A stretch of DNA of 64,000 nt. Origin: Microcyclospora pomicola (Eukaryota > Ascomycota > Dothideomycetes > Capnodiales). The position numbers and the translations under genes were made by a program. This document shows positions 1 through 8,473 of the stretch, piece after piece. The stretch is from positions 1 through 64,000 of the forward strand of contig NHNY01000002.1 in NCBI GenBank assembly GCA_002786065.1, given 5' to 3'. Each line of letters starts with the position of its first letter. The stretch's first letter is position 1. The notes beneath the pieces were generated by a model, which did not search any database, had not been told where the DNA came from, and saw only the letters and a list, made by a program, of their open reading frames with translations.

Positions 1-212
1 GCAATATTAATAAATAAACAAAATCAAAAGTAAGCGATTTAAGAACCAGTTTTAAAGCGTGATAATAGGGATATCACTAGCGTAGATCTAGCGTGATTCT
101 CAACATATGTAAGCTTTTATTCTTAGATTGCTTCTCCTCTTCCCTCTCCTTCCCTCTCTCTCTGATTTCTGACCTCCTCTACCATTCCTTATCAGCTATT
201 AATCCCTCTACA

Positions 213-741
213 ATGCCGCCTCTTACACCTGCATCTACTGCATTGTCTTCTAGCAATGGTATGTAATTTATGCCTTCTTTTAACACACCGATCTTCTAAC
301 TAACGAAAAAAATTAGCTATCATACGTAAAGGGCGCACGAAACTTGTAGCAAAACGCAGTGTCAAGTTCCCTTTAAAACGACCTCGTATGGGACAGCAGT
401 CTCAGTCACGAAAAAAGCGAAGACTTAAGCCTGGCACTGCTGCATTACGCGCTATTCGACAGATCCAGAAAACGACCGTTCTATGTATACCGCGCCTTCC
501 CTTTTCGCGTCTTGTACGTGAGATAATGTCAGATATATCATCAGAGGGTCAGCTTCGCATTCAAGGCTCTGCGTTAGGAGCCTTACAGGAAGCTGCGGAG
601 GCATTTCTTATAACAGAGTTCGAGATGTCCTTACTCGCGACCCTCCACGCAAAACGCGTCACGATGGCAGTTAAGGACATGCGCCTGATCCGGATGCTCC
701 GACATAGGATGAATGGCGACCCATACTACGAGCTAGACTAG
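213..741 (+). CDS. Divergent histone H3-like protein, copy 1 (H3v1)
   Basis: Two exons, 213-258 and 317-741, give 156 aa. The intron starts GTATGT, has a CTAACTAAC branch region and ends TTAG; the split codon reads Ala. The C-terminal ~100 residues align with the H3 histone fold: KPGTAALRAIR (alpha-N), PFSRLVREI (alpha-1), [10 protein letters not shown] (alpha-2), LHAKRVTMAVKD (loop 2/alpha-3). Loop 1 (MSDISSEGQLRIQ) is two residues longer than in canonical H3, a trait known from centromeric CenH3 proteins. The basic N-tail keeps none of the ARTKQTARKS tail. It shares [11 protein letters not shown] and FEM with its neighbour at 1605-2283 but not with canonical H3, so the two look like sister paralogs. 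The likely role is a nucleosome component in the nucleus. Whether it is centromeric, specialised or unused is unknown. Confidence 0.8.
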
Positions 742-1604
742 TGTAAGCTCCTTTTATTCACATGTATATATTACCTAATTGCTAACATTCTTTTCTAGCT
801 TTACTTTGAGATCGTCTCTATTACTAGTGCCAATCACTGCCAATCACACCTTCCACATGTACTGTTCCTTGCTATCTACAGAAATTCATTTTCGCGTAAC
901 CTAACGACTTTGTGTAGCCCCTTATGAGCTAAAAATCACTCTTTACTGCCAATCACTGCCAATCACACCTAGTATGTATACGAAATTTTTATACCCGCTA
1001 TAAGCAAAAGAACTAAATTTCTCCTTCTAGAAAGTTGTAAAACGATTATTAGTACGTCCTTTCGAGCTCTTGTTGTCGATATAGTGCTCTTAAGCTAACT
1101 ATCCTCTCCCTAGAGCTTTTCAGATTTTTCGGTTTATTTTCAAGTTACCCAAAAGCGACAAGTGTCTACAACAGCCTTATTTCGCGCGCTATGCGCTCAC
1201 ACTGCCAGATGTCGCGGGATTCAGCGTCATACACTGCCAATCACAAAGCCAATCACTCTCAGCGGTTTTGGAAAAAACATCCCAGGCTTCACTTCAGGCA
1301 TGTGACGGTTCGCTTACCTGACCAATCAGAGGTCGCCACGTGATTACCCCGCCCCAGCCACCCAATTTTTATGACGTCACCGCCTCAACGTTCCACCAGT
1401 CATCACCTTCACTTTGACAAACCCCTGCACATCCTTTTGACAAGCTGCCCTACATTGCTGCCAATCACTGCCAATCACACCTGCTGCCCCGCTGTCGTTC
1501 CTCGCATCGCCAGACACTGCGAAACCCATCAAAACTCGTCCGCCATCTACATACCTGCCAATCACTTGCCAATCACAATCCTGGGTACCTCACACTCCCA
1601 CACA
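742..1604. promoter_or_regulatory. Intergenic region with TGCCAATCAC decamers, CRE and E-box
   Basis: Ten forward copies of TGCCAATCAC, one of them AGCCAATCAC, start at 828, 838, 947, 957, 1235, 1247, 1459, 1469, 1556 and 1567. They are arranged as five pairs with 10-12 bp spacing. A further CCAAT lies at 1322-1326, a CACGTG at 1337-1342 and a TGACGTCA CRE-type palindrome at 1372-1379. CCAAT is the core bound by the fungal HAP/NF-Y complex and is common in histone promoters, so a promoter array for the gene starting at 1605 is the natural reading. The spread over more than 700 bp is unusual. Confidence 0.7.
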
Positions 1605-2492
1605 ATGGCCGACGCCAATCCACCACCCGCGACCACCCAGCAAGACGGCGAGACCCCTTCGACGCGCATCCGGGTCGACGCATCACCCATCAAGCGTACT
1701 GCAGTCAGGAGACAGACAGGCTTCAAATCTACAGGCGGAAAGGGTCCAAGAAAGACTCTCGCTCCAAAAAAGTCTAAGACAGTCCGTAAGAGGCTCACAC
1801 AAGGTCGTGACTGGGTGCCTTTCAACAAGATCCCTGGAAAGTACAGGAAGAACAAGCATGGACAGAAGAAAGCTATCAGGCCAGAGCGTGAGTAATAGTG
1901 ATTGGCATAGTGATTGGCACTTACTAACTTGTGTTTAGTCTCTCAAATCAAAGAGATTCGCCACTTTCAGAAGAGTGTCTCACTTCTCATCCCGAGAACG
2001 CCTTTTGCTCGTCTCGTCCGTGAGATTGGCCTGGGTTACAAGTTCGATCTCAGGTTCCAGGCTAGCGCGCTTGAGTGTCTTCAGGAGGCTGCAGAGGCGT
2101 TCTTGGTTCGAGTCTTCGAGAGTAAGTCGTCTGTTTAGCTTCTAGTTCTTTTACTTAGCTAATCCCCTGTTTCTAGTGACGAACCTGCTTGCTATTCACT
2201 CGAAGCGTGTCACTATCCAGCAGAAAGACATGCAGCTACTTAAGCTTCTTATGGAGAGCCCTGTAAGGATGGACGGCAATTGAGGCTAGACTAGGCTAGG
2301 CTGTTTGCTTAGTTAGGCTCCTAGTAGCAAGGTTGGCTACTAAACAACAATGATACCCATATAGTAGCGTAGATAGCTACTAAAAACCGATGATACCCAC
2401 TATATCGTAATGCCTTGTGTCTTATAAACTATCTCCTACACGTGATATAAGCAGCACTGTGATTGGCACTGTGATTGGCACTGTGATTGGCA
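828..2492. repeat. Dispersed decamer array TGCCAATCAC / GTGATTGGCA (15 copies, strand switch)
   Basis: Ten plus-strand copies lie between 828 and 1576. Five minus-strand copies (GTGATTGGCA) start at 1898, 1910, 2459, 2471 and 2483. The first two minus copies are inside intron 1 of the H3-like gene and the last three lie after its stop codon. No copy lies in an exon. The orientation flips exactly across the first coding exon. Spacing within clusters is 10-12 bp, about one helical turn. I did not notice such clusters elsewhere in the window. Confidence 0.85.
1605..2283 (+). CDS. Divergent histone H3-like protein, copy 2 (H3v2), with internalised H3 tail motif
   Basis: Three exons, 1605-1887, 1939-2121 and 2177-2283, give 190 aa. 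Introns begin GTGAGT and GTAAGT and end TTTAG and TCTAG. The fold domain (about residues 95-190) matches H3: [58 protein letters not shown]. Loop 1 has the canonical H3 length. Residues 41-56 ([16 protein letters not shown]) match the H3 K9-K14-K18-K23 tail segment. Here they follow a 40-residue extension with no counterpart in H3 and precede a ~40-residue basic linker. The residue before the K9-like lysine is Phe, not Arg. A nuclear chromatin protein is likely. Intron 1 carries two inverted CCAAT decamers. Confidence 0.85.
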
Positions 2493-4690
2493 TTCGAAAT
2501 AGCGTTAGTATAAACGTTTCATACTAGTATGTAAGATTAGCGTCTAACCTTCCTTTTAGAGCTAGCGTAGCTTCTAACGCTCTAACGGTCATTCCCCAAT
2601 TTCTATTAGGGTAACTTCCCCAATTAAACCCAAATTCAGGACCGGGGACCCGAATAACATGGGTCCCCGCACAATATAGAGGTTAAATAGAAGAACCCAA
2701 ACAATTGGGTAAGCCCCAAATTTTCCTCCACCTCCGCCCCAACCCGCCCTATAGTAGCCTCTATACTTAGGAGAAGAGGCAGAAGTCCAGGTAAAGGGCC
2801 TCAGGGAACAGGAGTTATAAGGCGGGAACAGGCGTTTTGGGAATTACATGTCACTAGATAATCAAGAAGGCACAGGCAACTTTCATACAAAAACTACTTC
2901 ATAGGGATCTAGCGCAAAAGCACTAGGTCCCCGAGCATTTAAGCCTGGCGGCGTCTAGGCCTAATTACAAGAGCAGCAGGAACTCTACTAGCACTAAGAG
3001 AGGTGTTAGCGATCGAAAAGCAGCGAGGAGCGACGAGTAACTTACGCTTGACCTTGGTTTGCCACGGTATCAGCAACAGTAGAAGTGACTTGCTAAGCTA
3101 CAGGGCTAAAAGGACAAGGGTTAGCGACTAAAAAGAACCGGATGCCTAACGAACTTATAGAGGAAGCAAGCCTTCTGCTTGTAGAGGTTTTAAAGCTTTC
3201 TAAGCTTTAAGAACTTTTTAGAGCTTTGTATAAGCAGCTAGACTATACAAACGTTAGCCTGTAAAAAACGAGCAGAGAACAGGGACGTACAATAGGTTAA
3301 CTCTAACAGATCTTGTCTAGCTAGCATAGGTAAGGTGAGCAATTGCTAGACTTTAAGAGGTTAGCGACGACTCTCGACCGGAGCTCGGAGGATACTTACA
3401 GCTTCTTACAATGGTATCTAGCTGTATTACAACCTAAGCAAGATCGAGTTTTATCACCCTGCAAAAGATTAGCTAGGAACTAGTACAAAAGGACCAGAAA
3501 ACTTACAGTTTAGGGCGTGCAGTCGTTGCTAAGGTTAGCGCAACGGACGTAGTAGATTGGAGGCATCTAGCTGATCGTTAGTAGTAGGAGAACGTTTGTT
3601 AACTAAAGAATAGGTACTTGCCTTGAAGCTTAATGTTGTTAAAGAGAGAAAGGAAGAAGAACTACTAAGAAGGAAGGGAAAGAGGTTAATATGCACTAGT
3701 AGCAGGGCCCTAAGGTAGCAGTAGTAAAAGTGAATATAACAATGAAGCTCGACAAACTCATATGCTAGCCCCGAACAAAGGGAGATCCGAGTCATCGTAA
3801 CCGGATGACGTAGAAAGGGGCCGACAATAGCCACGACAAAGAAGATGTTACAATGAAGCTGCATAGGCACATATAACGTTGCCAGCTCCGAACAAAGGGC
3901 AATCCGAGTCATCGTGACTAGGTAACGCAAAGGGTAGCTAACAATGGCTACAACAATAAGAAGTGAAGTTCACATAGTGTTAAGGGCAAAGAGCCGACTA
4001 GTCAGCCGGCGCTTTACTTAGGATTCTGGGACAAAGAGCTCGGCAAGCCGAAACCCTATGATTTCACCCTCTGAATAAAGTAAGGCTCACATAGCGTCAA
4101 AGACAAAGAGCCGACCGGTTAGCTAGCGCTTTACGTAGGATCCCGGGGCAAAGACTTCGCAGCGATTACGGCCGATCCTCGTAACCTAGGAAGTTCGCTC
4201 TAGGCCACGAGGGGGAAAGGCTAGCACGTATGCTAGAACACCGTTCGACTGTCCATTACGAAGTAGAAATGCGAAGGGGAGCGAATAGGTAGCGAACATT
4301 ACGACAGGGGATACAGGCTTTTACGCACGGAATTCGATATAGATAAAAGAGAAGCTCTATATAAATGGCGAGGCTAGGTGAAAGGACCACGGGCTTTCGT
4401 GCACAGAACTCGACCTAGCGGGAGAGGCAGCCTATGCGAGCTTATCGAGGAAGGCCCGTAGTAGTCGTAGAGGAAGGAAATCACCGCCCGGTCACTAGTG
4501 CGAACGAGACAGCTGTCTTCAGTAGGAATAGGAAACACGTTTGCGCAGAAACCACTCGATTTTCGCTAGAGGGAGGGGGGTATTATAAAGGGCGCGGCCC
4601 TAAATGTAGCGCACTAGCGAAGCTAGTGCTTTAGGCTTAGCATAGCCGACCCTTTCTCTCCGGACTCCTAGAGGGAAAGGCCTCCCTCCT
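2284..4690. repeat. Degenerate TA-rich region with decayed direct repeats
   Basis: I see no intact gene here. The stretch is full of TA steps and short TAG/CTA words, as expected of DNA mutated by RIP, but no index was computed. It holds pairs of decayed direct repeats. CCGAACAAAGGG recurs at 3771 and 3888 inside similar ~80-bp blocks, CACATAG blocks recur at 3971 and 4088 (both 117 bp apart), and GGCTTT..CGCAC..ATTCGA blocks recur near 4314 and 4390. The original element cannot be named. Confidence 0.55.
2643..2669. other. Perfect 9-bp inverted repeat (hairpin)
   Basis: CGGGGACCC at 2643-2651 pairs perfectly with GGGTCCCCG at 2661-2669 across a 9-nt loop. It sits in the degenerate region about 360 bp after the H3v2 stop codon. 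It could be a terminal or internal inverted repeat of a lost element, or a protein site. A related GGTCCCCG occurs near 2930. Confidence 0.6.
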
Positions 4691-6310
4691 GTATCGAACT
4701 TGTTAAATACTACAACGAGCCTCTGCGTATGCGTAGCTCTCCTGTAACAGCTAGTTATAGTACTCGATCTCTACGAGGACTATAACGACCTTAGTAGTAA
4801 CGATTCGAGATCGGTTATATTAGACTTTACTAGTAATTCCTCTATTTCTAGTCGTAGTAATCGTTGGTATAGAGATAAGACAAAGGTACACCTTACTTAC
4901 TTCTTAGTTTAGGAATATCTTAAATTAGGGCAGATACACGCTAGTAAGACTAAGGCATTTTTTCTTAAAAGTGCAAGAGGATATAGATTTCTAGCTTAGA
5001 GTTGCTTATCGTATCTTAGCTACTATTCGAGCGATAACGCGAAAGTGCTAGTAGAGGAGGATCTTACGATATATCTATTACTAGATTATTTAGCGAAGTC
5101 GTAGTACTATTATTCATTACTTTAAGAATGTAGGGACATAAGCCGCAAGGTAGCCTTTCTAAGTTACGATATGTCGAAGCGTAACTAGCTCCTTATATAT
5201 TAAGTAGATTAGCTATAGGACAAAAGCTTTTAGTAACTTAACGAGGTTAAGGCTAGATCAAGCCTCTACTATACAGCCTATATAGGACTCGATAAAGTAG
5301 TCTAGATACTACTGCTACGCATAGGAGTAGAAGTTAACGCAGAGAGAGGCTTTTATAGCAACGTACTTTAGGCTATATCGTACAGAGGTCATATAGAGAT
5401 TGTGAAGCTGCTAATAGAGAACAAGGTAGACGTCAACGCTAAGGGAGGCTACTATAGCAACGCACTCTACGCTGCATCACACGGAGGTTATATAGAGATT
5501 GTGAAGCTGCTAATAGAGAACGAAGCGAACGTCAACGCGTCGGGAGGCTATTATGGCAACGCACTCTACGCTGCATCACACAGAGGTTATATAGAGATTG
5601 TGAAGCTGCTAATAGAGAACAAGGCGAACGTCGACGCCGAGGGGGGCGAACACAGCAGCGCAATAAGTGCTGCATCACACGGAGGTTATATAGAGATTGT
5701 GAAGCTGCTAATAGAGAACGAAGCGAACGTCAACGCGTCGGGAGGCTATTATGGCAACGCACTCTACGCTGCATCACACGGAGGTTATATAGAGATTGTG
5801 AAGCTGCTACTACAGAATAAGGAGAACATCACAGGAACCAGCTATGGGAACGCACTCGAGATTGCAACACGAAGAAATCATACGGAGGTTGTGAAGTTGC
5901 TACTGTTGGAGAACAAGGAGAACATCACGGAAGATAGCTATAGCGACGCACTCGAGGCTGCATCAGCTAGAGGTTATACGGAGGTTGCAAAGCTGCTGCT
6001 AGAGAACAAGGCGGACTTTACGGGGGCCAAATATGGCGAGGCACTCGAGGCTGCATCAGCTGGAGGTCATGCGGAGATTGTGAAGCTGCTCGAGAACAAA
6101 GTGAGCGTCGCCGCAGAGGGAGGCGAATAAGACAACGCACTCTAGGCGAGACTGTCGCGACTCGCAGGGCAGCAATGCTTGTGTTCTACTCTCTGAGACA
6201 CGGGAGTCTTGGGAGCATCAAGCATAGAGAGGATGGTTTTGGTTTCGTATATGTTGTATATGTTTTCTGCCAGATGTCCGGATCATATATCACTTCTGCA
6301 ATCAGCTCCC
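4691..6310 (+). pseudogene. Decayed ankyrin-repeat gene (fungal NLR/ankyrin type)
   Basis: The open core at 5402-6130 encodes about seven ankyrin repeats with the pattern NALYAASHGGYIEIVKLL followed by IENEANVNA. The same frame continues on both sides but carries stops. Upstream it reads GLDKVV(stop)ILLRIGVEVNA and SNVL(stop)AISYRGHIEIVKLL. Downstream it reads GGE(stop)DNAL(stop)ARL. At each of these the family residue is normally Gln, which fits CAA/CAG to TAA/TAG, i.e. RIP-type C-to-T change. Further upstream (5140-5290) the frame resembles the linker before ankyrin repeats in fungal NACHT-ankyrin proteins (SSLYYTAYIGLDKVV). Such proteins act in fungal non-self recognition. Units inside the core are almost identical at DNA level, so this part was homogenised recently or escaped mutation. 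The 5' boundary is uncertain. Confidence 0.7.
5485..5800 (+). repeat. Near-identical 99/198-bp ankyrin-coding tandem units
   Basis: Each ankyrin unit is 99 bp. The block coding for IEIVKLLIENEANVNASGGY and the following NALYAASH appears twice with essentially no difference, at about 5485-5585 and 5683-5783 (period 198 bp). Intervening units are also very close to it. This indicates recent duplication or gene conversion inside an otherwise decayed gene. Confidence 0.8.
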
Positions 6311-6399
6311 ACATGTGTGTGAGATCTTGGTATAGTCTTACTCACAATCCTCTCGACTGTTGGCAACCCTGGCGATCTGGCGTCGCGCATTGTTTGGTC

Positions 6400-6640
6400 T
6401 ACTGGCTGTGTCACCCGAGTGCGTGTTTCCTTCATTGCGCCCTTCTTGGCGGGCTCTCCTTCATCCGCTCTGCCCGTGCTTCTACCAGATCTCCATAGCT
6501 CACTACTCATGCTTTTCCCAGTACCAGTGTCTGGGTAAAGCGTTGGTACTTAGCTGCGTTGATCGTCTTGTACAAGAATTGGATCTGGTTGCGTTGGAAA
6601 GCATTCTAGCAAACGGGTTCTGAGCAGCCTTAATTAGCTT
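6400..6640 (-). mobile_element. Relic of a Fot1/pogo-type (Tc1/mariner) DNA transposase, C-terminal part
   Basis: Read on the minus strand, about 6640 down to 6440 gives NQIQFLYKTINAAKYQRF, then TQTLVLGKA, a stop, then VVSYGDLVEARAERMKES. Fungal pogo/Fot1-like DDE transposases end with a segment of the form QxxFLxKINxEAKxRRSTKSxVLGKAxVMSYEDLxEARAKR. The match is by recalled family pattern. The frame has several stops, so it is dead. I could not find the DDE catalytic part or terminal inverted repeats in the adjacent DNA up to 8.3 kb. Confidence 0.6.
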
Positions 6641-8473
6641 TCGGACATGTCTCTGGAGGCTATTCTCATCCCGCGCATCCATCGAATGGGTATCGTGTGT
6701 GACAATCAGATGGAAACTTCACACTGATCTAGATCAGCTAAGCGCAAGCGACAAGATACCGCTCGGTGGTGTCAATGCGGCTCAAGCAATGGGTGTGGTT
6801 GTGGCGGCATCTGGCCTGCGGCATCTCCTCGAATGTTCTCTATTCGTCGGAGAGTGCTGCTACTGCTTCATGTCCTTGCAGATTTCTCCTGGTCTGCGGC
6901 CAAAGCGTTCAGGCTTCACCAAGCTGTTGTGTAGGTGACGAAGCGCAGCGCAGATTGCGTTCGAAGGCGGAGTCGTTGCAGAAGCATTGCCACAGACGTG
7001 TTTTCAGCAGCTCACGATCGCATCGCTGACTTGCAAACAAAGGATAGACATGTTTATCCTGCTATACAAGCTCCAGACTTGGACACGCGCGGGCAATACT
7101 GGGACAAGCCGATTTCGTGGGCTGTATCAGGTCAAAGAAAGTGTGCGGCTGGAGACTGATCTCACTATATCCACGGTGAGCAGAACGGTTGCGATGACGA
7201 CACACTTCGTGTGAGTGTGCTTGGTCTTGCTGATGCGGTGAAAGGCCTACCCATAGGATCTTGGCGTTGCACTTTGGCACTCAAGTCAATTGTTGCGCGA
7301 ACCTTGGGGGAAGTGACCCATAAAATCTTGATTGGCAACAGCCTTATCTGTTGTAGCTGAAGAAGAGTCGTTAGCGAAACACTATTGCGACGTATTGCGC
7401 TGGTGGCCAGGCGGAACACTAGAGTCTGTTTGCAGCAGGGTGACAATGTTGAAAACGCCGATACGATACACCACTTGCTTCGAGGTTTTTGGGAATCCAT
7501 TTCCCTCCTCTCTACCCTTTCAGAACTCCTCACAAGCTTTTTTGGATTGAGCCTCCACTTCATCTTCATTCATTCCTTGTCCTCGATTCTTTGCCGGCAA
7601 CGTTCATGAGCTTCATCACGAGCGCATCAGGTTGTGGGACGAGCTCAACAACGCCTGGCTAACAGCGCTACAACAACAACTTGAGCTTACAGAGATCGCA
7701 ACAGCAGCGTCTGTACTGAGATGGGAGATTTACGGGTGTGATCGACGTTGCAGACTCTTGCGGCACAACCGATGTCGATCTTGCGACACACGCTCAGTCA
7801 GCAGATACACCCCTACCCATTCCGCAGGAGACCTCGCTAGGATGGAACGGCCCATTCTTACTCCACTCTATAATCCGTGGGGTGCAAGCCGCTCTCCCTG
7901 CAGAGCCACACAAGGCGCCCGAATGGTCTTTCTTGGTTGCGGTCATAAGGTACTACCTCGCTCCACTCGTCTCAACTCCTTTGCCGAGGTGAAAACAAGT
8001 AAAGGAATGAGTGGCAAGATATCGTGGAAAGGTTACGTTGGTGTCCCACTATGCAGGGTGTCTCCACGATGCAGGAATGAACATTAATTATACAAGAAGA
8101 TTGGTAACCCTGTGGAGCCTGATATGTTCTTATGCCAGGTGTGGGGGTTATGTCCAGCTTAATGCATGTTGTACACAAATGTACATGATCTTATGCAAGG
8201 CTTAAATCATCATGCAAAGCTTGATTAGAGATCTCCTTGCACATAGCGTCGTTATCCATATTTATCCCTCTTCAGTCGCGATATGCTCTGTTTTGTTGTA
8301 CAGCGATTGCTAAGCCATGGAAACCGTGCATCTACATTTTGAGAACTCACATGATGGCTTTCTTCGCACATGTCCCGTGGCATCGTTCAATTCTACTGTC
8401 ATTGCATCGAGCTGGAGTTTTAGCCCGCCGACCTCCATACCTCTGATAAAGTCACCGTCAAGCGCAGCTCAAC
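6640..8473. other. Gene-poor degenerate stretch upstream of the MFS gene
   Basis: Only short overlapping open frames in several phases are present, and none has a recognisable family pattern. Part of it probably belongs to the decayed DNA transposon whose C-terminus lies at 6400-6640. The last few hundred bases should hold the promoter of the transporter starting at 8474. Confidence 0.4.

Noticed and set aside
1377-1855. Minus-strand frames opposite the second H3-like gene
   Set aside because: They are shadows of the spliced histone-like gene.
1605-2283. Calling the second H3-like gene a standard CenH3
   Set aside because: Loop 1 has canonical H3 length, and part of the H3 tail is kept. The assignment is not supported without phylogeny.
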